A DNA stretch of 64,000 nucleotides from Streptomyces sp. MP131-18. GTDB taxonomy: Bacteria; Actinomycetota; Actinomycetes; Streptomycetales; Streptomycetaceae. Location of the stretch: positions 2,326,674 to 2,390,673 of the forward strand of contig NZ_LZNS01000001.1 in assembly GCF_001984575.1 (NCBI RefSeq), written 5' to 3'. Each line of letters starts with the position of its first letter. Within the stretch, counting starts at the first letter, position 1. Positions 51,907-60,164 of this stretch are shown here, piece by piece. Both the position numbers and the translations under genes were made by a program. The notes below the pieces were generated by a model, which saw only the letters and a list, made by a program, of their open reading frames with translations, was not told the origin of the DNA and did not search any database.

Positions 51907-52069
51907 GCCCTGTCCGGCCGATCTTGCCGGGCCCGCGACGCCAGCTACGGCACCTCGCTGCGTTACCGAATCGCGCGAATACGGACAGGTATGAGCTGCG
52001 ATCCGGCGCCTTGCGATGCACCGCATCTGACGCCGCGGGCTTATCCGACAAGATCGACAGGACAGGACC
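51906..52069. mobile_element. MITE-like element, 164 bp with 25-bp terminal inverted repeats
   Basis: Left end 51906-51930 and right end 52045-52069 are inverted repeats matching at 21 of 25 positions (outer part GGYCCTGTCC, inner part CGATCTTG). TA lies on both sides (51904-51905 and 52070-52071), consistent with a TA or TNA target duplication as made by IS5-family elements. It has no open frame of its own, so it would need a transposase in trans. The first G of the element completes the TAG stop of the ArsR-SRPBCC gene. Confidence 0.65.
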
Positions 52070-52109
52070 TAGGTCCTGTGCTGCCGGTCCTGTGCTGCCG
52101 GTCCTGTCG
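52062..52109. repeat. 18-bp palindrome and 14-bp tandem repeats at the MITE right edge
   Basis: ACAGGACCTAGGTCCTGT (52062-52079) is a perfect palindrome spanning the right edge of the element. From it run GGTCCTGTGCTGCC units at 52072-52085 and 52086-52099 and a partial third at 52100-52109. These reuse the element's outer end sequence, which points to a second, damaged copy or repeated excision. Confidence 0.6.
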
Positions 52110-52193
52110 GGTCGGCCCGCGGCCGGGCGATGAGTCCGCCGGCGCCCACAGGTCTACCCCCGACCGGGACGACCGACGCATCGGGAGTATGGC

Positions 52194-52832
52194 ATGGGAC
52201 TCATCCACATCGAGTTGTTCGCGACCCTCGACCTCGTCGGGCAGTCACCCGGCCGCCCGGATGAGGACCCGGTGGGGTTCCCGTTCGGTGGCTGGCAGGC
52301 GCCGCTGCTGGACGAGGTCGCCGGGGCGCAGGTCGGCGCCGCGTACGAGGGCACGGACGCCCTCCTGCTCGGCCGGCGGACGTATGACATCTTCGCCGCC
52401 TACTGGCCGCACCAGGAGGGCGGCGAGGACAACGAGATCGCCACGCTCTTCAACAGCGTCCCGAAGTACGTGGCCTCCCGCGGCAGGCCCGATCTCTCGT
52501 GGGCCGGGTCCACGCGGCTCGGCCCGGATCTGGCCGGCGCGGTGCGCGAGATCCGTGACCGGCACGAGCACGTCAAGGTGGTCGGGAGCCTGAACCTGGT
52601 GCAGACCCTCCTGCGCGAAAAGCTCTTCGACCGTCTCGACCTCTGGGTGCACCCGATCGTGCTCGGCGTCGGGAAGAAGGTGTTCGACGGTGGCGCGGTG
52701 CCCACGAACGTCACCCTCCTCGAACCGCCGGCAGCCGGCCCGAAGGGCACCGTGTACCTGCGCTACGGGCTCGCCGACGGCACGCCCGGGACGGGGGACA
52801 TGAGCGCACCCGACCGGGGTGCCGCCGGGTGA
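52194..52832 (+). CDS. Dihydrofolate reductase-like (RibD C-terminal) protein
   Basis: A 212-residue member of the RibD_C/DHFR-like family, NADPH-dependent reductases of mostly unknown substrate. Seen: IHIELFATLDLVGQSPGRPDED at the N-terminus (given in parts: ELFATLDLVGQ), ALLLGRRTYDIFAAYWP (about 57-73), FNSVPKYVASRG, VKVVGSLNLVQTLL and LWVHPIVLGVGKKVFDG. ATG 52194 has GGGAG 7 bases upstream. It follows the ArsR-SRPBCC gene with the MITE between them, so the element may have split a former operon. Confidence 0.88.
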   Translation: MGLIHIELFATLDLVGQSPGRPDEDPVGFPFGGWQAPLLDEVAGAQVGAAYEGTDALLLGRRTYDIFAAYWPHQEGGEDNEIATLFNSVPKYVASRGRPDLSWAGSTRLGPDLAGAVREIRDRHEHVKVVGSLNLVQTLLREKLFDRLDLWVHPIVLGVGKKVFDGGAVPTNVTLLEPPAAGPKGTVYLRYGLADGTPGTGDMSAPDRGAAG

Positions 52833-53187
52833 CCTGGCGTGCCCGGCCGTACCCCGACGCCGGGACGTCGAGCATGCCGCCGCCGTCACGAGCCGGTCAC
52901 TTCGACCGGCCACGGGCATCGGCGCCCTCCGGCCACCGGCCACGCGCCCGGGCGCTCCGCCGCTTCGCGGCCTTCGGACGCGGTGGGCGCGCCTTCACGC
53001 GGTCGGTCATGTCTTCGAGGCTGCTGACGCCGACACCAACGGTGACGCCGAGCGTGGGGACGCTCCTGAACGGAGTCCGATGGAGTCGCGGGCCCTGCGC
53101 ACGCGCCGCACGCTTCCTCCCCGGACGCGGCGATGAGTTTTTCCGGCGCGGAGAGTCTCCTCACCATTGTCGATAAAGGAGGAGAAC
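52833..53187. other. 355-bp stretch without a supportable gene
   Basis: It holds a 7-bp stem hairpin GCCGGTC-ACTTC-GACCGGC (52892-52910), a candidate terminator for the reductase gene, and AT-richer sequence near 53130-53180 that probably carries the promoter of the next gene (AAAGGAGG ribosome site at 53175-53182). Open frames here lack start sites and protein-like composition. Confidence 0.55.
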
Positions 53188-53835
53188 GTGGCTCAGCTAC
53201 TGAGGGTCCAGAACTTTAGCGTTTCGAGTGACGGAATCGGGGCCGGCGAGGACCAGAGCGTCGAGAGGCCGTTCGGGCGCGTCGACCGTCCCGAGAGGCT
53301 GTTCGCCTGGGCCGGCGCCACGGCGAGCTGGCCCAACCGCACCGACCCCGGGGGTAGCCGGGGCCTCGATGACTACTTCACGCGGGACTTCGCACACAAC
53401 ATCGGCGCCGAGATCATGGGCCGCAACAAGTTCGGACCCCAGCGCGGGCCCTGGCACGACCATGAGTGGCGCGGCTGGTGGGGCGAGGAGCCCCCGTTCC
53501 GCACCCCGGTGTTCGTCATGACCCACCACAAACGTCCCTCGTTCGCGCTCCGCGACACCACGTTCCACTTCGTCGACGGCGCCCCTGGCACGGTCCTCGA
53601 TCAGGCGCGGGACGCGGCACAGGGCAAGGACGTCCGGCTCGGCGGCGGGGTCACCACCATCCGGCAGTTCCTGGACGCCGGTCTCGTCGACACGATGCAT
53701 GTGGCGGTCTCGCCGGTGAAGCTCGGGTCCGGCCTGCGGCTCTGGGAGTCACCCGAGGAGCTGCTCGACCGGTTCCACCTGGAGGTCGTGCCCAGCCCGA
53801 GCGGCGTGACACACCACCTGTTCTGGCGAAAGTGA
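53188..53835 (+). CDS. Second DHFR-like (RibD C-terminal) protein
   Basis: A 215-residue reductase-like protein of the same superfamily as 52194-52832 but of another subgroup: LLRVQNFSVSSDGIGAGEDQ at the N-terminus, then FGRVDRPERLFAWAG, FAHNIGAEIMGRNKFGPQRG, VFVMTHHKRPSFAL and DVRLGGGVTTIRQFLDAGLV with HVAVSPVKLGSGLRLW. The GTG at 53188 is chosen because AAAGGAGGAG lies 4-13 bases upstream; the longer frame from 53167 has none. NADPH binding is inferred from the GGG motif. Substrate unknown. Confidence 0.88.
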   Translation: MAQLLRVQNFSVSSDGIGAGEDQSVERPFGRVDRPERLFAWAGATASWPNRTDPGGSRGLDDYFTRDFAHNIGAEIMGRNKFGPQRGPWHDHEWRGWWGEEPPFRTPVFVMTHHKRPSFALRDTTFHFVDGAPGTVLDQARDAAQGKDVRLGGGVTTIRQFLDAGLVDTMHVAVSPVKLGSGLRLWESPEELLDRFHLEVVPSPSGVTHHLFWRK

Positions 53836-53845
53836 GGGGCTGACG

Positions 53846-54055
53846 GTGGCGGCGCCGCCACTTTCACGCGTCAGCACGTCACATGTACCGGTCAAGATGA
53901 CCGCGCGTTCCGAGGGCGTCCAGCTCACGGCGGAAGAAGCGGAGGCGTGCGTCATGGCCGCGATCAATGCCGTCGGAGCCGCCAACAAGGCCGTCGGAAC
54001 AGCAGAGACGCTGGGAATCGACAAGATCTTCCAGACCGGTGAGGACGAGTCATGA
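53846..54055 (+). CDS. Small acidic protein of unknown function, candidate RiPP precursor
   Basis: A 69-codon frame from GTG 53846 (GAGGGGC 5-11 bases upstream), or 52 residues from ATG 53897. From the ATG the sequence is protein-like and acidic: MTARSEGVQLTAEEAEACVM, a helical AAINAVGAANKAVG stretch and the tail TLGIDKIFQTGEDES. It starts 10 bp after the reductase stop and ends 235 bp before a RiPP-type O-methyltransferase gene. I recognise no family. The size and the Asp/Glu-rich tail would suit a precursor for that methyltransferase, but there is no direct evidence. Confidence 0.45.
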   Translation: MAAPPLSRVSTSHVPVKMTARSEGVQLTAEEAEACVMAAINAVGAANKAVGTAETLGIDKIFQTGEDES

Positions 54056-54163
54056 CCTCTCGGGTGCCGGCTCGCCCCCGCGGGCTCCCCTCCCGCCGCC
54101 ACCGGGCCGCCCACCCCCGGCGGGCGACGACCGGTGGGCAAGGGCTGTCGGTCGGCCGTCAGC

Positions 54164-54186
54164 AGTTTCCGAAAGGTGGGGAAACT
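54164..54186. promoter_or_regulatory. Inverted repeat AGTTTCC-N9-GGAAACT
   Basis: Perfect 7-bp arms (54164-54170, 54180-54186), AT-rich for this DNA, 105 bp before the methyltransferase start. The surrounding gap (54056-54290) has no gene I can support. Possible operator. Confidence 0.4.
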
Positions 54187-54290
54187 TCTTGCGCACTACG
54201 TCCGGCGGGGACCGCTCGTTGAGCAGGGTGCACCGCCGTGTCGCCCCGTTCAGCCCACCGCGTTTTCGCCGACGTTTCGGAGGACGTTCC

Positions 54291-55265
54291 ATGACCATCG
54301 CGGCCCGCCCACCGGCAGACGGTCTCCTGCACAGTGCCGCGTGGCGCGCGGCGTTCGCCGCCGTGCCGCGCGAGACGTTCCTGTCCGCCGGCGTCCAGGG
54401 CCGCGGTGGGGCCGCGGGCGGTCTGCCGCCGGCCACCGCGGCCGTGATGTGCGAGGCCCTGGACGTGCCGGGCGAGGCACGCGTCCTGGAGGTGGGCACG
54501 GGCACCGGATACGGTGCCGCGCTGCTGAGCCACCGGTTCGGCTCCGCCCGCGTGGTCTCCCTCGACGCCGACCCCGAGCGGCTCGCCGCGGCCAGGACGC
54601 GCCTGGCGCACGCCGGGTACGCGCCGGAGCTGCTGGTGGGCGAGGCGGCGCACGGCTGTCCCGAACGCGCGCCCTTCGGCGGGCTGCTGGCCGGCCGCGG
54701 CGCGGGCCGCCGCGTGCCCGCGGCCTGGCCGGGCCAGGTGGTGCCGGGGGGAACGGTCGTGGCCGCGCTCGGGACCGGGACCGCGGTGCTGCGCACCGGC
54801 GAGGACGGCGGCGCGGCGGGCCGGTTCCTCCCGGTGCTCGCGCCGGCCGCCGACGCGGTCGAGCCCGCGGTGCGGGCGTACATCCCCGCGCTGCTCGTAC
54901 CGCTCGGCACGCGGGCCGACGTGCCGCTGACCGCCGATCCGACGGCGGACATGCCGCGGTTCCTCGGCGGCCTCGCCCAGCCGGACGTGTCGGAGCTGTG
55001 CCTGATCGACGCGGACGGGCGGCCCGTGCTCGGCCTGGTGCACCCGGGGACCGGCTCCTGGGCGCGGGTGGCGCCGCGCGACGACGGCACCGCGCGCCTC
55101 CAGTACGACGGCCCGCGGAACCTGTGGGCGGAACGGGCGCCGCTGATCGAGGCCTGGGGGGACGCGGGCCGGCCCGGCCCGGAGGGCTACGGGCTCACGG
55201 TCACCGCCTCGGGCGTCAACCGGCTGTGGCTCGGCAGCCAGGAGGGGCCGGTCCTGACGCTGTGA
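54291..55265 (+). CDS. PIMT-like O-methyltransferase of the RiPP (graspetide/FxLD) type
   Basis: A 324-residue protein. The N-terminus LLHSAAWRAAFAAVPRETFL (about 10-29) and the SAM site RVLEVGTGTGYGAALLSHRF are those of protein-isoaspartate methyltransferase relatives. The C-terminal 90 residues (LCLIDADGRPVLGLV, GPRNLWAERAPLIEAWGDAG, GYGLTVTASGVNRLWLG) match the extra domain of methyltransferases that accompany ATP-grasp-modified and FxLD peptides in actinobacteria. The catalytic-loop Ser/Thr region of PIMT is replaced by GGLPPATAAVM. It is shorter at the N-terminus than usual. ATG 54291 has CGGAGGA upstream. No ATP-grasp or lanthipeptide synthetase gene is present. Confidence 0.78.
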   Translation: MTIAARPPADGLLHSAAWRAAFAAVPRETFLSAGVQGRGGAAGGLPPATAAVMCEALDVPGEARVLEVGTGTGYGAALLSHRFGSARVVSLDADPERLAAARTRLAHAGYAPELLVGEAAHGCPERAPFGGLLAGRGAGRRVPAAWPGQVVPGGTVVAALGTGTAVLRTGEDGGAAGRFLPVLAPAADAVEPAVRAYIPALLVPLGTRADVPLTADPTADMPRFLGGLAQPDVSELCLIDADGRPVLGLVHPGTGSWARVAPRDDGTARLQYDGPRNLWAERAPLIEAWGDAGRPGPEGYGLTVTASGVNRLWLGSQEGPVLTL

Positions 55266-55319
55266 CGGCAACCGCGCGGACGCGGCCCCGGACCCGGCCG
55301 GGCGGTGATCAGGCGGTGG

Positions 55320-57281
55320 TCAGGCGGACAGCGTGCTCGTCCGGTCCTGTGTCGCCACGCCCGGGTTCAGCAGCCGCGGCGGCAGGGCCACGTAGGCGGA
55401 GACGCCGGCGCCGCGCGCCGCCGCGGTGGTCGGGGCGCTCTGGGTGTGCCGGACCTCGACGTGCACGCCGAGGCGCGTGGAGATCGTGCCGACGACGTAG
55501 TGGCCGAGGAAGCGGGTGGGCGCGACGAGGAACGTCTCCCGGCCGGCGAGGCGGGCGTTGGCGCCCGCCAGCTCCTCCTCGGTCATGCCGCTGCCCCGGT
55601 CCACGACGGCCAGGCAGTACTCCGCGCCGTCCCACCAGCCGTACACCTCGACCGGGCGGCCGGGGGGCGAGGCGGTCAGCGCGTTCTCGATCAGCTCGGC
55701 GAGCAGGTGGGACAGCTCGTACACCGCCCAGCCGTGGACCTGACACGGCTCGGACTCCACGAGCGTGACCCGCCGGTAGTCCTCCACCTCGGAGACGGCC
55801 AGCCGTACCACCTCGGCCACTTCGGCGGTCCCGGTCCACACGCGCGGCGGCAGCTGCTGGCCGGTGAGGATCAGCAGCGAGTCGGCGTTGCGCCGCATCC
55901 GGGTGGCGAGGTGGTCGAGCTCGAAGAGTTCGGCGAGCGCGTCGGGGTCGAGCTCCTTGCTCTCCAGGGCGGTGATCAGCCGCAGTTGCCTGCGCACCAG
56001 TGCCTGGTGGCGGTGGCCGAGGTTGGCCAGCGACTCGGTGCCGTTGCGGCGCAGCACGGTCTGCTGGGCGGCGAGGCCGACGGCGGTGCGTTCGACGTCG
56101 TGCAGCGCGGCGGCCAGGCGGGTGACTTCCTCCGCGCCCCGGTCGAACTGCCGGTCGGGACTGGGCGGTTCGAGACGCTCCGCCTCGTCGGGGTCGGCTT
56201 CCTGGAGGGTGCGGACCGTCTCGGGCAGGCGGTGGCCCGCGACGGACTCGGCCTGGCGGGTCAGCTCGTCGAGGGGCCGGGTGATGGCGCGCGCGGCCAG
56301 GAGTGCGAGGGCGACGGCCACGCCGAGGATGAGCACGCCGAGCGCGAGGAAGCCGACGAGCCCCCGCGTGGCGGCGGTGCGCAGCGCGTCGGCGCGGCCG
56401 GTGACGTCGGGGCCGACCTGCTGCTGCACGCCGTGGAGGGCGTCGGTGAGCGCGGTGGCGGCGGTCCACCACTCCTCGGGGTCGGTGACCAGCGCGGAGC
56501 CGTCCGCGTGGGCGTCGGCGCGCGCCTCCAGGGTGGCGACGAGCATCGCCTCCTCGATGGCGAACGCCTCGTCCAGGGCCGCCCGCTGCTCCGAGGTGGC
56601 CATCTGCTCGTAGGTACGCAGTGCGGTCTCGCGGTCGGCGCGGGTGGCGGCGAAGGTCAGGTACTGGGTGTTCTCGAAGTGGCCGGCGACGAACACCCCG
56701 TTCATCAGCCCGCGTTCCTGCGCCAGCGCCTCCGTGGCCAGGGACAGGGCCTGGAACGCGGCCATGCCGTCGCTCAGCCGCTGGTCGCCGTGGGCGGGGT
56801 CCTCGGCGAGCTGCGCGTCGTTCAGCGAGGTGGTGGCCTCGGTGTAGAACGTCAGGTTTTCGGCGCGGTCGACGGAGCCGTCGTCGATGCGGGCGCGGAC
56901 CTCGCCCAGGTCGTCGAGCGCGGCCAGCGCCTCCTCGAACGCGGGGGCGGTGCCCTCGTCGACGCGCCGGGCCAGCTCGCCGCGGATGGCGTCGACGCGG
57001 CGGCGGGTGTCGGCGAGGTCGGGCCGGTACTGGCCGGCGCCGACGAGGAGTCCGCTGGTCAGGCCGTGTTCCCGCTGGAGCTCGCGGACGAGGTCCTGCA
57101 CGTCGAGCGCCAGCTGCACCCGTTCGCCGCTCTGCCGGGCCGCCGACCAGTCCGCCGCCCGGTCGGCCACCCCGGTGCCGATCAGCACCAGCAGGAGGCA
57201 CGTGGGCACGGCGAGCACGATGGCCACCCGGCCGCGGATGGTGCCCCAGCGCGGGAGGCGGTCCGTCCATCGTCGCGTCAT
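55320..57281 (-). CDS. NIT-domain sensor histidine kinase (CvnA-like)
   Basis: A 653-residue membrane kinase. One N-terminal transmembrane helix (VAIVLAVPTCLLLVLIGTGV, about 20-40), a large extracytoplasmic helical NIT (nitrate/nitrite-sensing-type) domain (about 45-310), a second helix (LVGFLALGVLILGVAVALALL), HAMP, a dimerisation region with LDHLATRMRRNADSLLILTG, and HATPase motifs LAELIENALTASPPG and VVDRGSGMTEEEL. The usual phosphoacceptor His is not evident, as in other streptomycete conservon kinases. No roadblock, DUF742 or GTPase gene follows. ATG 57281 is chosen. Confidence 0.85.
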   Translation of the reverse strand: MTRRWTDRLPRWGTIRGRVAIVLAVPTCLLLVLIGTGVADRAADWSAARQSGERVQLALDVQDLVRELQREHGLTSGLLVGAGQYRPDLADTRRRVDAIRGELARRVDEGTAPAFEEALAALDDLGEVRARIDDGSVDRAENLTFYTEATTSLNDAQLAEDPAHGDQRLSDGMAAFQALSLATEALAQERGLMNGVFVAGHFENTQYLTFAATRADRETALRTYEQMATSEQRAALDEAFAIEEAMLVATLEARADAHADGSALVTDPEEWWTAATALTDALHGVQQQVGPDVTGRADALRTAATRGLVGFLALGVLILGVAVALALLAARAITRPLDELTRQAESVAGHRLPETVRTLQEADPDEAERLEPPSPDRQFDRGAEEVTRLAAALHDVERTAVGLAAQQTVLRRNGTESLANLGHRHQALVRRQLRLITALESKELDPDALAELFELDHLATRMRRNADSLLILTGQQLPPRVWTGTAEVAEVVRLAVSEVEDYRRVTLVESEPCQVHGWAVYELSHLLAELIENALTASPPGRPVEVYGWWDGAEYCLAVVDRGSGMTEEELAGANARLAGRETFLVAPTRFLGHYVVGTISTRLGVHVEVRHTQSAPTTAAARGAGVSAYVALPPRLLNPGVATQDRTSTLSA

Positions 57282-57412
57282 AGTTCCCCAGCACACCGCA
57301 ACGCGGTTACCGCCGGCCACGGAGACCGTGGCCGCCAGGTGAACGTGCGGGGTGAACTGGGCGGTGACGATCAGGATGAACCGGGCATGTCACGGGGATG
57401 GACAAGCCTTGC

Positions 57413-57427
57413 TGACACCTTGTCTCA
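57413..57427. promoter_or_regulatory. TetR-type site TGACAC-CTT-GTCTCA
   Basis: A near-palindrome (one mismatched arm position) 7 bp before the chosen ATG of the diiron oxygenase gene, where it would block transcription or initiation. The likely binder is the TetR encoded directly downstream of the oxygenase. Confidence 0.5.
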
Positions 57428-57434
57428 TAAGAAG

Positions 57435-58346
57435 ATGACCCCACCCTCACCCACCGGACCGGCCCTCAAAGACCGCGAACGCGTCGCGGAACGGCTGCTC
57501 GCCGCCTCCGCCAAGCACTCCTTCGACCCCGACCGGGAGCTCGACTGGGACGCCCCCTGGCAGGACGGCCTGTGGTACTGGCCGCCCGAGCTGGTCTCCC
57601 TCTACGACACCCCGCTCTGGTACGAGATGTCCCAGGAGCAGCGGATCGACCTCTCCCGGCACGAGTCGGCCGCCCTGGCCTCGCTCGGCATCTGGTTCGA
57701 GGTGATCCTCATGCAGCTGCTCGTCCGGCACATCTATGACAAGCCGGCGACCAGCGCCCACGTCCGCTACGCGCTGACCGAAATAGCCGACGAGTGCCGC
57801 CACTCCATGATGTTCGCCCGCGCCATCCGGAAGACCGGCACCCCGGCCTACCCGCCCGGCCGCGGGCACCACAACATCGCCCGCGTCTTCAAGAGCGTCT
57901 CCACCACGCCGGGCTCGTTCACCGCGACGCTGCTCGGCGAGGAAGTGCTCGACTGGATGCAGCGCCTCACCTTCCCCGACGAACGCGTGCAGCCGCTGAT
58001 CCGCGGCGTCACCCGCATCCACGTCGTCGAGGAGGCGCGGCACGTCAGGTACGCCCGCGAGGAGCTGCGCCGCCAGCTGGCCGCCGCGCCCCGCTGGGAA
58101 CGCGAGCTGACCCGCGTGACCTGCGGGGAGTTCGCCCGCATCTTCGCCGTCGCGTTCGTGAACCCCCAGGTCTACGCGAGCGTCGGCCTCGACCGCGCCC
58201 AGGCCGTCGCCCAGGTGCGGGCCAGCGACCACCGGCGCGCGGTGATGCAGGAGGGCGCGCGGCACCTGACGGATTTCCTGGACGAACTCGGCTTGCTGCG
58301 CGGCATCGGCCGCCGCATGTGGCGCAGCTCCGGGCTGCTGGCCTGA
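57435..58346 (+). CDS. AurF-type diiron N-oxygenase family protein
   Basis: A 303-residue ferritin-like helical protein of the AurF (p-aminobenzoate N-oxygenase) family. Iron ligands are seen in two motifs, YALTEIADECRHSMMFARA (ExxDECRHS, about 118-125) and HVVEEARHVRYAREEL (EEARH, about 197-202), with LSRHESAALASLGIWFE as the first helix Glu. The ATG at 57435 is given; an upstream ATG at 57387 would add 16 residues but crosses the operator-like site. It is followed by a TetR gene 37 bp downstream. An arylamine substrate is typical of AurF, but many actinobacterial members lack a known substrate and may work in lipid or stress metabolism. Confidence 0.85.
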   Translation: MTPPSPTGPALKDRERVAERLLAASAKHSFDPDRELDWDAPWQDGLWYWPPELVSLYDTPLWYEMSQEQRIDLSRHESAALASLGIWFEVILMQLLVRHIYDKPATSAHVRYALTEIADECRHSMMFARAIRKTGTPAYPPGRGHHNIARVFKSVSTTPGSFTATLLGEEVLDWMQRLTFPDERVQPLIRGVTRIHVVEEARHVRYAREELRRQLAAAPRWERELTRVTCGEFARIFAVAFVNPQVYASVGLDRAQAVAQVRASDHRRAVMQEGARHLTDFLDELGLLRGIGRRMWRSSGLLA

Positions 58347-58383
58347 GCCCCGCCGCGCGGCCCGGCCGACTACGCTGCTGGGC

Positions 58384-59145
58384 ATGAGCAGCCAACCCCC
58401 GGGCCCGGCCCCGGGACCGGCACGGGCCCCGGGCCCGGCCTACCGCAGACTCGGCGTGGCGGAGCGCCGGGGCCAGCTGATCGCCACCGCGCAGCGGCTG
58501 TTCGCGCACAACGCCCCCGAGCACGTCTCCCTCGACGACGTCGCACGCGAGGCCGGCGTCTCCCGCCCGCTGGTGTACCGGTACTTCTCCGGCGGGAAGC
58601 AGCAGCTGTACGAGGCCGCGCTGCACAGCGCCGCCGCCGACCTCGAACTGTGCTTCGCCGTACCCGCGCAAGGCCCGCTCAGCCAGCGGCTCGCCGACGC
58701 CCTCGACCGTTACCTGGCCTTCGTCGACGAGCACGGCGAAGGATTCACCGCGCTGTTGAAGGGCGGCAGCGTCGTCGAGACCTCCCGCACCACCGCCATC
58801 GTCGACGGCGTGCGCCGGGCCGCGGCGCAGCAGGTCCTGCTGCACATGGCGGCCGCGCAGCCGGGGCCGCGGCTGCGCATGACGGTGCGCACGTGGATCA
58901 CCGCCGTCGAGGCCGCCTCCCTGATCTGGCTGGACGAGGACAGGGAGCCGCCGGTCGCGGAGCTGCGGGACCTGCTGGTCGAGCAGTTCGTCGCCCAGCT
59001 CGTCGTCATGGCGGGGCACGACGAGCAGACCGCCCGCGTGCTGCGGGCCGCCGCCCGCCTCGAACCGGCGGGCGGGCGCGTGGACGCGCTGATCGCGCGC
59101 ACGGTGACGGCGCTCACGCCCGCCGCCGCGGGGCTCGACCCGTGA
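58384..59145 (+). CDS. TetR-family regulator, partner of the diiron oxygenase
   Basis: A 253-residue TetR regulator with a Pro/Gly/Ala-rich N-terminal tail (about 1-20) and the [23 protein letters not shown] (about 48-67). The C-terminal domain has [18 protein letters not shown], often found in regulators next to AurF-like genes. It is on the same strand, 37 bp after the oxygenase gene, and overlaps the following small gene by 4 bp (GTGA at 59142-59145). Confidence 0.9.
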   Translation: MSSQPPGPAPGPARAPGPAYRRLGVAERRGQLIATAQRLFAHNAPEHVSLDDVAREAGVSRPLVYRYFSGGKQQLYEAALHSAAADLELCFAVPAQGPLSQRLADALDRYLAFVDEHGEGFTALLKGGSVVETSRTTAIVDGVRRAAAQQVLLHMAAAQPGPRLRMTVRTWITAVEAASLIWLDEDREPPVAELRDLLVEQFVAQLVVMAGHDEQTARVLRAAARLEPAGGRVDALIARTVTALTPAAAGLDP

Positions 59146-59396
59146 GGAGCGAGGAGACGCCGTTCGTCGGCGGCCCGCTGGACGGCCGCGTCCTGCCGGT
59201 GCTGGTCGGGCCGACCGGCAAGCCGCCCGGCGTCTACGAGGTGCCGGTGCCCGGCGGCGCGGGCGATGCGGACACCGTGCACGTCTACCGGCGGGAGGCC
59301 GCCGGGTACTCGCCGCGGCTGGGTCTGCCGCGCGGGTGGGTGTACGTCTACGCGCCGGACGCCACGCCGTCGCGTTCCTTCCGTCGCAGGCGCTGA
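59142..59396 (+). CDS. Small conserved protein coupled to the TetR gene
   Basis: An 84-residue protein from GTG 59142, overlapping the TetR stop. Clear sequence features: [42 protein letters not shown] and [14 protein letters not shown], with a basic tail. It resembles small streptomycete proteins linked to TetR/AurF pairs. Beta-rich, no signal peptide. Function unknown. Confidence 0.7.
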   Translation: MRSEETPFVGGPLDGRVLPVLVGPTGKPPGVYEVPVPGGAGDADTVHVYRREAAGYSPRLGLPRGWVYVYAPDATPSRSFRRRR

Positions 59397-59468
59397 CCAC
59401 CCGTTCGCCCGCCCCGGCGTGCGCCGGGCGCGGGCCCGTGCACACCATCGCCCCGAGGAGTGGTGTGC

Positions 59469-60161
59469 ATGCCGATGAACCGTCATGTCCTGACCGCGGC
59501 CCTGACCGCGCTCGCGTTCACGGCCGGCGGCGCGGCCCCCGCCGCGGCCGATCCCGGCGACCGGGACGTCGGCGCCCTGCTGGCCGAACTGCGCGGCCTC
59601 TACCGGGAGACGGGCGAGGCGGCGGAGGCGTACAACGCGGCGGAGGAACGGCTGCGCGACCGCCGTGACGAGGCCGCCGAGCTGGGTGAACGCCTCGCCG
59701 CGGCCCGCACCGACCTCGCCGGGGCCAGACGCGCCGCGGGGGCGGTGGCCCGCGAGCAGTACCGGCAGGGCGGTCTGCGGCTGCCGGGGCACCTGCGGCT
59801 GCTGTTCGGCGACGCCCCGGCCCGCGACCTGCACGCGCAGGCCGTCGCGGAGCGCGCGGCAACGGCGCAGGCAGCGCGCATCCGGCGGCTGCTCGACGGC
59901 GAGCGCCGGGCGGACGAGCTGGCCACCCGGGCGCGCGAGGCGCTGGACGCGGAGCAGTCCGCCGCGGCGGAGCGGCGGCGGCAGCGCGACGAGGCGCACC
60001 GGCGGCTGGACGAGATCGCCGGACTGCTGGCCGGGCTCACCCCGCAAGAGGCGGCGGAGCTGGGCGAGCAGGAGGCGGCGAGGGCGGAACGCGCCCGCCG
60101 GTCCCCCGTTCCCGCGCCGGAGCCCGGGTCCGAACTCGGGTCCGGGGCCGGGGCCGGGTGA
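59469..60161 (+). CDS. Secreted coiled-coil protein, NlpC/P60-associated type
   Basis: A 230-residue exported protein. ATG 59469 has GAGGAG 8 bases upstream. A signal peptide (HVLTAALTALAFTAGGAAPA) precedes a long charged coiled coil (about 35-200) with heptad-like EAAEAYNAAEERLRDRRDE and a DERRR-type mid-region. This is the N-terminal half typical of cell-wall hydrolases of the NlpC/P60 family in Streptomyces, but no catalytic domain follows; the tail is Pro/Gly rich. It may regulate such hydrolases. It ends 3 bp from the convergent roadblock gene. Confidence 0.75.
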   Translation: MPMNRHVLTAALTALAFTAGGAAPAAADPGDRDVGALLAELRGLYRETGEAAEAYNAAEERLRDRRDEAAELGERLAAARTDLAGARRAAGAVAREQYRQGGLRLPGHLRLLFGDAPARDLHAQAVAERAATAQAARIRRLLDGERRADELATRAREALDAEQSAAAERRRQRDEAHRRLDEIAGLLAGLTPQEAAELGEQEAARAERARRSPVPAPEPGSELGSGAGAG

Positions 60162-60164
60162 CGG

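Noticed and set aside
55305-57300. Long plus-strand frame running into the AurF gene
   Set aside because: It is antisense to the histidine kinase; the oxygenase family sequence begins only at about 57435.
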